This document shows positions 51,611 through 60,220 of a stretch of 64,000 nucleotides of DNA, in pieces; within the stretch, counting starts at the first letter, position 1; the number at the start of each line of letters is the position of its first letter. The notes beneath the pieces are model-generated. The model worked only from the letters and a program-made list of their open reading frames with translations, was not told the DNA's origin and ran no database searches. Origin of the DNA: Pectobacterium araliae (lineage in GTDB: Bacteria; Pseudomonadota; Gammaproteobacteria; Enterobacterales; Enterobacteriaceae); the NCBI RefSeq assembly GCF_037076465.1, contig NZ_AP028908.1, forward strand, positions 4,588,001 to 4,652,000, written 5' to 3'. The position numbers were made by a program, and so were the translations under genes.

Positions 51611-53631
51611 GGACGAACCTCCTCGCGGGCTGCGTTCATCTCGGGGCGCTGCGGGTGTGCGGGAATGGCTCCAGTGACGGCGGTCAGCCCCATCGTCGCA
51701 ATCATTCCCAATGCGGCTTTGCGCCCGTCGGCAATGGCGGTCACGACCAGATCGGCACCGCGTACGGCATCACCACCAGCAAAAATACGCGGATGATTAG
51801 TCTGGCAAGGTATCTGGCTATCAAGCGGGGCGGTGATGTATCCCCAGTTATCCAGACCGATGTCGGCCTCTTCCAGCCACGGCATTCTGTGTGATTGAAA
51901 ACCAAATGCGGTTATCACGGCTTCTGCGGGCTGCACGAATTCTGAACCAGGGATCGGGCGCGGGCGACGACGGCCACTAACATCAGGCTCGCCTAGTTCG
52001 GTACGAACCAGGCTAATCCCACACACCTCGCCCTGTTCATTGAGGCAGATTTTTTGTGGCTGGACGTTAAACATGAACTCTACGCCTTCTTCGCGGGAGT
52101 TTTTCACCTCTTTTTTTGAACCGGGCATGTTGGCTTCATCACGACGATAGGCACAGGTTACAGATATCGCACCTTGGCGAACGGACGTGCGCAGGCAGTC
52201 CATCGCGGTATCCCCACCGCCGAGCACGACGACGCGTTTGCCTGCCATCGAGATATAGGGCTCATTGTCTAATTCAGGTAGCCCCATAACGTGTTTGGTA
52301 TTGGCGATCAGGAAGGGAAGCGCATCGAAAACACCGGGAGCCTCTTCATTATCAATATTGGCCTTCATGGAACGGTAGGTGCCCACACCGAGGAAAACGG
52401 TGTCATAGTCGTCCAGAAGCTGAGCCAGAGAAATGTCTTTCCCCACTTCGGTATTCAGTTGGAAGTCGATGCCCATGGCGCTGAACACTTCATGACGATG
52501 AATCAGGACGTTTTTGTCCAGTTTGAACGACGGAATCCCAAACGTGAGCAGGCCACCAATTTCCGGGTGACGATCGAACACGACGGCTTGCACGCCGTTG
52601 CGTGCTAACACATCAGCACAGGCTAACCCTGCCGGGCCAGCACCGACGATCGCGGCACGCTTTCCGCTGGGAACGACACGCGTCATATCGGGCGACCAGC
52701 CCATTTCCATCGCGGTGTCGGTAATGTAGCGCTCAACGTTACCGATGGTGATCGCACCATATTCTTTTCCCAGCGTACAGGCGCCTTCGCATAGCCGATC
52801 CTGTGGACACACCCGACCACAGATCTCCGGCAGGCTGCTGGTTTGATGCGAGAGCTCTACGGCTTCAAGAATGCGACCTTGTTTTGCCAGACTCAGCAAT
52901 TCGGGAATATTGTTATGCAGCGGGCAGGTCCACTCGCAGATCGCGCGTTTGCCACAGGAAAGGCAGCGGTCAGCCTGATCTTCCGTCTGCTGCATGGAGA
53001 AGCCATGATAGATTTCATCAAACGTGGAGGTTCTCTGCGTCAGCGGTTTTTTCTCCGCATCCCGGCGCGGCCAGTTTTTTCTTTTACTGAGTGGATTAGT
53101 CGTTAGCGCTTTCAGCACGGGCGTTTCACGCTGCCAATGGGAAGCTGAACGTTGCGCCATCACCTGTTGTTTCTCCTGACGACGGGCAGCTAGCGTTTGT
53201 TCACTGACTAACTGCAATGCCTGAGTTGGGCAGGCTTCCACACACGCTTGTCCTTCTGGGCGGTCGGCGCAGAGATCGCATTTATGAGCGATGGTGCTGT
53301 TGTCCACAGAGTTTGTCACCATGGACATCGCGCCGAACGGGCAAGCCAGCACACAGCTTTTGCAACCGATGCACTTTTCCTGAACGAGCTGAATACTATT
53401 GTCTTTTCTGATCAAGGCCTGCGTTGGACACACGCTGGCGCAGGGGGCATCTTCACAGTGACGGCATGTCACGGCAGCCCGAAGTGTTGGCGTATTGAAT
53501 GCCTTGATTCTGGGTTGAAATACCGTGGTGCTATCTGGATAACGGTCGTCATTGTGTGAAATCACACAGGCTATTTCACATGCATGGCACCCCATACAGT
53601 CTTGAGTACTGGCAATAACAAATCGGTTCAT
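51607..53631 (-). CDS. aegA: Oxidoreductase AegA (ferredoxin plus GltD-like fusion)
   Basis: The 674-residue protein is similar to E. coli AegA (659). An N-terminal HydN-like ferredoxin part carries four Cys clusters (CMGCHACEIAC, CRHCEDAPCASVCP, CIGCKSCVLACP). A GltD-type domain follows with a cysteine-rich segment (CLSCGKRAICEWTCP), an FAD motif VGAGPAGLACADVL and an NAD(P) motif VVVLGGGDTAMDC. Related enzymes move electrons between NAD(P)H and iron-sulfur carriers; AegA is required for urate-dependent growth in E. coli under anaerobiosis. The partner hydN lies downstream. Only a weak FNR-like site (TTGAT at 53698) was seen upstream. Confidence 0.88.
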   Translation of the reverse strand: MNRFVIASTQDCMGCHACEIACVISHNDDRYPDSTTVFQPRIKAFNTPTLRAAVTCRHCEDAPCASVCPTQALIRKDNSIQLVQEKCIGCKSCVLACPFGAMSMVTNSVDNSTIAHKCDLCADRPEGQACVEACPTQALQLVSEQTLAARRQEKQQVMAQRSASHWQRETPVLKALTTNPLSKRKNWPRRDAEKKPLTQRTSTFDEIYHGFSMQQTEDQADRCLSCGKRAICEWTCPLHNNIPELLSLAKQGRILEAVELSHQTSSLPEICGRVCPQDRLCEGACTLGKEYGAITIGNVERYITDTAMEMGWSPDMTRVVPSGKRAAIVGAGPAGLACADVLARNGVQAVVFDRHPEIGGLLTFGIPSFKLDKNVLIHRHEVFSAMGIDFQLNTEVGKDISLAQLLDDYDTVFLGVGTYRSMKANIDNEEAPGVFDALPFLIANTKHVMGLPELDNEPYISMAGKRVVVLGGGDTAMDCLRTSVRQGAISVTCAYRRDEANMPGSKKEVKNSREEGVEFMFNVQPQKICLNEQGEVCGISLVRTELGEPDVSGRRRPRPIPGSEFVQPAEAVITAFGFQSHRMPWLEEADIGLDNWGYITAPLDSQIPCQTNHPRIFAGGDAVRGADLVVTAIADGRKAALGMIATMGLTAVTGAIPAHPQRPEMNAAREEVRP

Positions 53632-54054
53632 TACCTTTTCCCACCCTAGATCCCTCGATCGTGGCCTTTATCCTAATCGCTGGATAACACGCTGACCTTG
53701 ATATAGAGCAGGTAAAAAGTCGGTTAATGTTAAATTGCATCCGTGTTATTAACGAAATTATTGAATCGTTTCAGTAAGTTGTAATGTTACTGGTAAGTAA
53801 TATCTTTGTGCCTTATGGCCTTGTTTTTAATGTGGTTTATTTCGGGTAAATATTCTAGTTTTCATTATTTTTGATGAAATAACTCGTTACTTTTACTTAT
53901 GCACCTCATAATATCGAGCGCTATTTACATGCAGCAAAACATTGTTGCATCAAAATAATGTTGCTGCTAAATAACGTGTTTTACGGCATTTTCATTATGA
54001 ATCAATAACAGGGCTTTGCTCAGGGTTAATGGATTGTCACTAAGGGATAGTGTT
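53632..54054. other. aegA/CsgG-like intergenic region
   Basis: These 423 AT-rich bp hold the divergent aegA and lipoprotein-operon promoters. An imperfect hairpin at 53931-53967 pairs GCAGCAAAACATT with AATGTTGCTGC. The TTGATATAGAGCAG stretch at 53698-53711 is a weak FNR-like site. No gene was recognised. Confidence 0.4.
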
Positions 54055-54726
54055 ATGAATAAAAAAGTCGTTCTTTGTTCTGTATTCATGTCCGCTGCGT
54101 TACTGAGCGGATGTGCTACAGAGTCTTCCCGTACCATAGAAGCACAAAAAGTCACTTCTTACAGTACGCCTTATCAGGGGGTTCGCAGCCCGATTTCCGT
54201 CGGGAAATTTGAAAACCGCTCTAATTACATGAACGGTATTTTTTCTGATGGCGTTGACCGTTTAGGTAATCAATCCAAGACCATTCTTGTTAGCCATCTC
54301 CAGCAGAGCGGCCGCTTTAATGTGCTGGATCGCACTAATATGGAAGAGCTGAAAGCGGAAGCGGGTATTAAAGGGCAAACGCAGACGTTGAAAGGCGCTA
54401 GCTATGTTATTACCGGTGATGTAACCGAGTTTGGTCGCAAAGAAGTGGGTGATCATCAGCTGTGGGGCATCCTGGGTCGCGGTAAAACACAGGTTGCCTA
54501 CGCAAAAACCACATTAAATGTGGTGAACGTACAAACCTCAGAAGTGGTGTACTCCGTACAAGGTGCGGGCGAATACGCCTTGTCCAACCGTGAAATTATC
54601 GGTTTTGGCGGCACGGCCAGCTATGACTCTACGCTAAATGGTAAAGTTCTGGATTTAGCTATTCGTGAGGCCGTCAATAATCTGGTTGCGGGCATTGAAA
54701 GTGGTGCCTGGCGTCCAGCGAACTAA
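54055..54726 (+). CDS. CsgG/HfaB-family lipoprotein
   Basis: The 223-residue lipoprotein has a type II signal peptide with lipobox LSGC (Cys20). The CsgG-like fold is indicated by GVRSPISVGKFENRSNYMNG, LVSHLQQSGRFNVLDRTNME and the region LKGASYVITGDVTEFGR. CsgG forms the outer-membrane curli secretion pore, but this protein is not beside csg genes. Members in such trios with DUF4810 and DUF799 lipoproteins are of unknown role. I chose ATG 54055 (SD AAGGGATAG) over an upstream start because it gives a proper signal peptide. It heads a three-gene operon. Confidence 0.85.
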   Translation: MNKKVVLCSVFMSAALLSGCATESSRTIEAQKVTSYSTPYQGVRSPISVGKFENRSNYMNGIFSDGVDRLGNQSKTILVSHLQQSGRFNVLDRTNMEELKAEAGIKGQTQTLKGASYVITGDVTEFGRKEVGDHQLWGILGRGKTQVAYAKTTLNVVNVQTSEVVYSVQGAGEYALSNREIIGFGGTASYDSTLNGKVLDLAIREAVNNLVAGIESGAWRPAN

Positions 54727-54744
54727 TGGAATAGGAATATAACA

Positions 54745-55104
54745 ATGTTATCTCATAAGAAAATTGTCCTGCTACTTGCAGCGACAGTACTGGCTGGTTG
54801 TGCGTCCGAGCCGAAAACGATTTACAGCTGGGATAAATATCAGCCTGCACTTTATGATTATTATCAACAGGATAAAGTCAGCCCAGAGCAGCAGATTCTT
54901 TCTCTGAATGAATCGATCGAAAAAGCGAAAGCCGCAAATAAACCCGTCCCGCCGGGACTCTATGCTCAACTTGGGTTGCTGTACGCCAATACTGGCCGTG
55001 ATAGTGAAGCTCGCCAACAGTTTGAAACTGAAAAAGCGAAATTCCCTGAATCAGCACCTTTCATGGACTTCCTGTTGAGTAAAAATAAAGGGAATATTAA
55101 ATGA
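54745..55104 (+). CDS. DUF4810 lipoprotein
   Basis: The 119-residue lipoprotein has lipobox LAGC (Cys19) followed by ASEPKTIYSWDKYQPALYDY, the family-typical start. The rest is helical with a TPR-like pair (about 60-110, ending PFMDFLLSKNKGN). It is encoded 18 bases after the CsgG-like gene and overlaps the DUF799 gene by four bases, so the three are co-translated. Function is unknown. It probably anchors in the outer membrane and helps the CsgG-like protein. Confidence 0.82.
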   Translation: MLSHKKIVLLLAATVLAGCASEPKTIYSWDKYQPALYDYYQQDKVSPEQQILSLNESIEKAKAANKPVPPGLYAQLGLLYANTGRDSEARQQFETEKAKFPESAPFMDFLLSKNKGNIK

Positions 55105-55760
55105 ATCGTTTCTTAGGATTATGTGGTCTGGTGTTTGCACTTGTGCTGACTGGCTGTGCTAAACCCGTACCTTATGACTACTCGTCATTTAAGCAGAGCA
55201 AGCCTAAATCTATTCTGGTATTGCCGCCGGTTAACCATTCTCCTGATGTGAAAGCAGGCTATAGTCTGCTTTCACAGGTCACCTATCCACTGGCAGAGTC
55301 GGGTTATTACGTATTGCCTGTTGCGGTGGTGGAAGAAACGTTCAAACAGAATGGCTTGTCTACCGCGTCGGATATCCATGCGTTGAGCGCGGCTAAGTTG
55401 CACCAAATCTTTGGCGCTGATGCTGCATTGTATCTGGACGTGAAAGAGTACGGCACTTCATACATCGTGATTAATAGTGAAACCCGCGTTTCTGCGGATG
55501 CACGTCTGGTTGATTTGCGTACGGGCAAACTGCTGTGGAGCGGAAGTGCAACGGCTTCCAGCAACGAGCAGCAATCAAGTTCTAACAGCGGCATCATTGG
55601 TGCTCTGGTGCAGGCGGCGGTGAACCAAATTGCAGACACGATCTCTGACAAAGGTCATGATGTTGCGGGTGTGACGAGTACGCGCCTGCTGGCGGCGGGT
55701 CATCCACGCGGTATGCTGTACGGGCCTCGCTCATTGCAATACGGTAAAGAAACCTACTGA
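55101..55760 (+). CDS. DUF799 (GNA1162-like) lipoprotein
   Basis: The 219-residue lipoprotein has lipobox LTGC (Cys19). The mature part starts AKPVPYDYSSFKQSKPKSIL and contains LVLPPVNHSPDVKAGYS and the GADAALYLDVKEYGTSY segment, typical of DUF799/GNA1162 proteins. The Neisseria homologue is a surface lipoprotein with a TolB-like fold. Its ATG overlaps the preceding stop (ATGA). A strong terminator follows at 55808. The role of the trio is unknown; gene coupling suggests a complex. Confidence 0.82.
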   Translation: MNRFLGLCGLVFALVLTGCAKPVPYDYSSFKQSKPKSILVLPPVNHSPDVKAGYSLLSQVTYPLAESGYYVLPVAVVEETFKQNGLSTASDIHALSAAKLHQIFGADAALYLDVKEYGTSYIVINSETRVSADARLVDLRTGKLLWSGSATASSNEQQSSSNSGIIGALVQAAVNQIADTISDKGHDVAGVTSTRLLAAGHPRGMLYGPRSLQYGKETY

Positions 55761-55807
55761 ATTGCACTGTAGTACATCGTTAAATTGTATTACGTAGCTA
55801 AATCACC

Positions 55808-55837
55808 AACGCCGTTCAATATTGAACGGCGTTTTTT
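55808..55837. terminator. Terminator of the lipoprotein operon
   Basis: AACGCCGTTCAAT-ATTGAACGGCGTT is a perfect 26-bp palindrome followed by TTTT. It is bidirectional in form and also lies at the end of the convergent MFS gene. Confidence 0.88.
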
Positions 55838-55864
55838 ATTCCTTTAGCTGATGAGCCTGCGGTG

Positions 55865-57367
55865 CTACACATCAGATGCCTGATCACGGTGCCGTTTATT
55901 GTGGCGCGTTATCCAGACGAAGGCTGAGGTTAGCAACAGAATCAGCGTTGCGACTGCCAGTACGACGGAAAACCCGGAATCAAAAGCGGTATGTGCCTGT
56001 GCGATAAGTATCCGCTGCATATTTTCTGGTAAGGATTCGGCAAAAATTAATGCTTCATCCAGACTGTCATAGGCGGTGTCCGGTACGGTAAACCCAGTCG
56101 GTAGCATAAACGTTGCGGAATAAGCGAAAGACAGCAAACTGCCCATCAACGTCACTCCTGTCGCGCCCCCTAATTCATAAGACACTTCTTCGATTGATGC
56201 TGCCATACCCGCTTTTGCTGCGGGAGCAACCTGCATGATGGTGCTTGATGCGGCTGTCATGGTTGATCCCACGCCAGCACCAATCACCGTCAAGCTGATG
56301 ACTTGTATGATAATGGGCGCATTGTGCAGCAGCAGATAGCTGCCCATTCCCAGCCCCGAAATCAGCAGGCCTGCCGCCAGTATTTTCCCGCTATTCACAT
56401 GCGGCAATATCTTTCCGGTCAACGGGCCGGAAATAAAGGAGGCCAACGAGAGCGGTAAAATGAACAATCCGGCCTGCAACGGGGACAACCCGACCACCAA
56501 TTGTAATCGCTGTGTGAAAGCCAGTTCCATTCCGATCAATGCGGCGGCCGCCACAATGGCCGCTGCTACAGCAGCGCTGAAAGGCCGTAGGCGGAAGAGG
56601 GAAAAGTCTACTAAAGGATGCGTGCTGTTACGTTGACGCCTAACGAACAGAGTAATGAATGCTACGCCAATAAGTAGAGCGATCAACGTATCGTTATAAG
56701 AGGGAACCCGCTTACCCAACTCTTTGATGGCATAGGTCACACCAATTAAACCCACCATGATTAATAGAGAACCGATGAAATCCCAGCGATGTGACGCGTT
56801 ACCTGGCCGATGTGGAATCACGGTGATTCCCATGATGAGCGCAAGCAGCACAACCGGTACATTAATGAGAAAAACCGATCCCCACCAGAAGTACTCAAGC
56901 AGTATTCCGCCCATCACGGGGCCAAATGCCGCACCGCCGGATGCGACCGCAGCCCAGATACCAATCGCCAGCGCGCGTTCCCGTTCATCAGAGAAGGTTA
57001 GACGGATAATCGAGAGGGTGGCAGGCATCATCATGGCTGCCCCTACCGCCAGCAGCGCGCGCGCGGCGATAAGAATACCGGGGGTGGGCGAATAAGCCGC
57101 CAGCAATGACGCTATACAAAAAACCACCAGGCCAGAAATAAATAAAGGCTTATGTCCTAGCTTATCACCCAGTGTGCCCATGCCCAGCAGCAAGCCAGAA
57201 GCAACCAGCGCATAGATATTAACGATCCACAGCTTATCCGATGCGGTGGCGTGCAAATCATGGGTTAGCGTTGGGAGCGCGGTGTACAGCACCGTCATGT
57301 CGATAACAATCAAGAACAGGGCACTGGAAACAATGGCCAAAATCAGCCATTTTTTGGGTGATTGCAT
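55865..57367 (-). CDS. DHA2-family MFS drug efflux transporter (SmvA-like)
   Basis: The 500-residue membrane protein has 14 predicted helices. Motif A is GTLGDKLGHKPLFISGL in the first cytoplasmic loop, and the N-terminal MTVLYTALPTL resembles QacA and SmvA. The AVASGGAAFGPVMGGILLE block is motif C of drug/proton antiporters. It is close to Salmonella SmvA over much of the length, but not close enough for me to give the symbol. It likely exports cationic biocides or dyes. It reads away from the GGDEF gene; no dedicated regulator is adjacent. Confidence 0.85.
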   Translation of the reverse strand: MQSPKKWLILAIVSSALFLIVIDMTVLYTALPTLTHDLHATASDKLWIVNIYALVASGLLLGMGTLGDKLGHKPLFISGLVVFCIASLLAAYSPTPGILIAARALLAVGAAMMMPATLSIIRLTFSDERERALAIGIWAAVASGGAAFGPVMGGILLEYFWWGSVFLINVPVVLLALIMGITVIPHRPGNASHRWDFIGSLLIMVGLIGVTYAIKELGKRVPSYNDTLIALLIGVAFITLFVRRQRNSTHPLVDFSLFRLRPFSAAVAAAIVAAAALIGMELAFTQRLQLVVGLSPLQAGLFILPLSLASFISGPLTGKILPHVNSGKILAAGLLISGLGMGSYLLLHNAPIIIQVISLTVIGAGVGSTMTAASSTIMQVAPAAKAGMAASIEEVSYELGGATGVTLMGSLLSFAYSATFMLPTGFTVPDTAYDSLDEALIFAESLPENMQRILIAQAHTAFDSGFSVVLAVATLILLLTSAFVWITRHNKRHRDQASDV

Positions 57368-57467
57368 AGCAGGTTCTCTATCTTATATTTTCTTTTTAAT
57401 CAGTAGGATAGCGCTCCGCCTATATAGCACTACCTTTTTTAAAAGATATTTTAACCGGATGTCGATG

Positions 57468-58937
57468 TCATGATATTAGTTTTTGTACCGAATTTACATG
57501 AGTGTCCGATTTTACGCGATTACGCCCTTGTTCTTTTGCCATGTACAATAATTTGTCGGCTTCTTTAAACGCATCATGGAAATCTTCAAGGCTTTCCAGA
57601 TGAAAAAAACTGACACCTATACTGGTTGTGCATCGAACAGTATGACCATTTGAAATAGCTAATGATGATCCTTCTATAATAGATCGTATCCTCTCTGCTA
57701 TCTCTAGGCAGCCATTTACTGAGAGACCCTGAATTATTATTAAAAACTCCTCTCCTCCCCATCGGCACAGCAGGTCTTGAGTTCGGGTATGCTGCTTAAG
57801 GGTCGCAGAAAATTCTCTGATGACATTATCGCCTATATCATGTCCATAGGTATCATTAATTTTTTTAAAGTGGTCAATATCAAGAACAAGCAGAGACATC
57901 ATTTTATTCTCTCCACCACGCATGGAATTAATGATATTCATCATGTGTTGATTGAGTGAACGCCTATTTAACATGCCTGTTAGTGCATCATGGTTACTGA
58001 TTAATTCTATTCTTTTAATGCTTTTTTTATTTTTGTTAATAAAAAATGATGCAATAAGTACGGTGGCGATAATAACGGAGGTGTTAATTTGGAATAAATA
58101 AGATAGCTCGAATAAATATTCTTTTTCGATTTTTTCATGAACAGAGAGCAATCTATTTATATAAATATAATTTAATGCCATGCCTGTTGCTGAGCACATT
58201 ACAATGATTTTGTTAAATGAGTGAGATAAAGAAAGATAAATCAATGGCAATATTGCCAATACACTTAGCGTGATGTTTAACGATGCTATGAAAAAGATAA
58301 CAATAAGAGGGTAAAGTATAAATAATGGTTTTTTTATGATTGCTTTAATTGAGTTTTTTGATATGTTAAAAGTATTGTTTTTTTTCTTTGTCATGTTTAG
58401 AAATAAAAAGACAAAAATAACACCACAGCTCAACTCTTCACTAAACCACTTTCTTGAGAGAATAAAAACATTTTCATTGTCGGTGTTTGTTAATAAATAC
58501 AACCCATAAAATGCTGCTGAAAAAACAGACCCTACAGAAATAGAGATAAATATAAAAAAAATGTAGTTTTTACTTAACTGACTATGCGTTTTACCTCTTG
58601 TCTTTAAAAAAATTATTAATGTCATCCATGCGGTAATAAAAAAAATAGAACTTATTGCGCAGAGAATGACTTTCTCAAAAAAAGATTGATTATTTTTAAG
58701 ATAAATGTCGGGTAGTAACATACCGATAAAACCGATCATGCATAAAATAACGCTGTGCAATAATTTATTTTTTATGCTTGTATCTCGACTGCGATAGCGC
58801 ATAAGAAAGCAAAATAAGAGAATGTCTACTGGCCAGAATAGCGAGGTATCGTCAAGCAGCCGAAAAGACAAACCTAAGTAACTCATGATTAAGGTTGAAC
58901 TGAAAATAATTAATAATTCATGTGTGCGAATTTTCAT
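57468..58937 (-). CDS. Membrane-bound diguanylate cyclase (GGDEF)
   Basis: The 489-residue protein has an N-terminal membrane region of about eight to nine helices (1-310), MASE1-like in layout. A GGDEF domain follows (about 325-485) with active-site GGEEF at 394-398 and the inhibitory I-site RTQD at 385-388. The substrate-binding segment NHDALTGMLNRRSLNQHM is intact. It should make c-di-GMP from GTP. Its base composition is markedly more A+T-rich than the neighbours, suggesting acquisition. It lies 1.3 kb from pgaA, whose product pathway is c-di-GMP-dependent in E. coli. The SD GGGAAAA is adequate. Confidence 0.86.
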   Translation of the reverse strand: MKIRTHELLIIFSSTLIMSYLGLSFRLLDDTSLFWPVDILLFCFLMRYRSRDTSIKNKLLHSVILCMIGFIGMLLPDIYLKNNQSFFEKVILCAISSIFFITAWMTLIIFLKTRGKTHSQLSKNYIFFIFISISVGSVFSAAFYGLYLLTNTDNENVFILSRKWFSEELSCGVIFVFLFLNMTKKKNNTFNISKNSIKAIIKKPLFILYPLIVIFFIASLNITLSVLAILPLIYLSLSHSFNKIIVMCSATGMALNYIYINRLLSVHEKIEKEYLFELSYLFQINTSVIIATVLIASFFINKNKKSIKRIELISNHDALTGMLNRRSLNQHMMNIINSMRGGENKMMSLLVLDIDHFKKINDTYGHDIGDNVIREFSATLKQHTRTQDLLCRWGGEEFLIIIQGLSVNGCLEIAERIRSIIEGSSLAISNGHTVRCTTSIGVSFFHLESLEDFHDAFKEADKLLYMAKEQGRNRVKSDTHVNSVQKLIS

Positions 58938-59108
58938 TTTTTTTCCCGATTAACCTATTTTACCCTGTGTCACTTTTGTACCAGAATCACCATAAATTAC
59001 CTTCTTATCTTACATCATTTTATACATTTCTGACGTCATGGTGAAAAGTGAACTCAATAGGTGAATTCACTTAACCATGACCTTGCTCTGTCTTATCAGG
59101 ATGAGGCG

Positions 59109-60017
59109 TTAATTGGCATGAAGGAGGTGAGGGCCACGCTCCAGAAATGTTTGAATATCTTTTTTGTTTTTCAATATAAAGAACTGATCTTTTTCGTTAT
59201 TTTCATCCGTTAAGCTGATACAGAATCGCTCGAGCGTGTCGTGTAAGCACGCCAGACGGCAGGATACATTCAACTCGCTATTGGTCATACCATATTCCAA
59301 TTCCAACGCTCGCTGATGTGCTGGGGGCAGAATGTCGTTAGGCGCTAAAATTAACTGAAGATGGGTATGCCAGGAATAATCGCTAGTGGGATCGATTGTC
59401 GACGGCTCAATACCTTCAATGTTGAGAATTCGCGTAAGAATGAAGTCATTAAATTGCTGCTTGGTATGGCAGTAAGCACGTACTCGCCACCGTAACCCAT
59501 CATTGCCTAAAGCATGTGGGGAAATGAGCCGTGGCGAATTATCCATGGATGATGAGGATTGATAACGCATGCTCACCGCCTTTTTTTCACGAATCGCACT
59601 GGCAATGACTTCAACAACCTGCTCATTGTAAATATTGAGCGGGATATGAACCCAGCCCACTTCTGGTGCTGACTCAATGAAGCTGGCATCTGCTTCCAGT
59701 ACGCCCGTCTTCATGGCCAATAATTCTGCTAAATAGCGCTGAGCTGAATTTTGTGGGTAGACGGCAGAGAAGGTTGGCGTGGTTGTGTAAGTTTTGGTGC
59801 GCCGATCGTAGACCAGATTATAGGGCGCGATCTCAATATATTTAGCGATGTCGAGTGATGCCTGGGGGATCGATAACCCAAAAAAAGAGGTTAAATCTGT
59901 ACGATTTATGTGCCCATTCCACCGTAACCGAAAGTCAATGAACTGAAGGCGACGTTCCAACCCCCAACTGCGGCCTTTCACTACCTGATCTGAACCTGTT
60001 ACTGAAGTCTTAGTCAT
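59109..60017 (-). CDS. WYL-domain transcriptional regulator (BrxR/CapW-like layout)
   Basis: The 302-residue protein has an N-terminal winged helix (about 18-80, with RRLQFIDFRLRWNGHINRTD), a central WYL domain (about 130-205, including RVRAYC and FNDFILTRIL) and a C-terminal WCX-like extension (about 210-300). This architecture is shared with BrxR and CapW, which control phage-defence loci, and with other DNA-damage regulators. No BREX or CBASS gene is visible here. It is divergent from pgaA. No clear SD precedes ATG 60017; GTG 59981 is a possible alternative. Its regulatory targets are unknown. Confidence 0.8.
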   Translation of the reverse strand: MTKTSVTGSDQVVKGRSWGLERRLQFIDFRLRWNGHINRTDLTSFFGLSIPQASLDIAKYIEIAPYNLVYDRRTKTYTTTPTFSAVYPQNSAQRYLAELLAMKTGVLEADASFIESAPEVGWVHIPLNIYNEQVVEVIASAIREKKAVSMRYQSSSSMDNSPRLISPHALGNDGLRWRVRAYCHTKQQFNDFILTRILNIEGIEPSTIDPTSDYSWHTHLQLILAPNDILPPAHQRALELEYGMTNSELNVSCRLACLHDTLERFCISLTDENNEKDQFFILKNKKDIQTFLERGPHLLHAN

Positions 60018-60220
60018 ATGCGTATAAAAATTATATTGATAAAAAAAATATATGCATTATTATGCGCCAAACTGGCCTTAGCGTCTATCTCTGACTTCGA
60101 ATCACGGGAGGGATAGCTGCATGCCGCGTTTAGGTTCGATTAGAGGTGTTAAGTCATGAAACCAGCGTTCAACGATGCATTTGACTGTCATTCTGTCATC
60201 ACTGGTGGGGAGATTCAGCG

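Noticed and set aside
53698..53711. FNR site upstream of aegA
   Set aside because: Only one half (TTGAT) is good and the second half matches 3 of 5. This is mentioned in the region note but not annotated.
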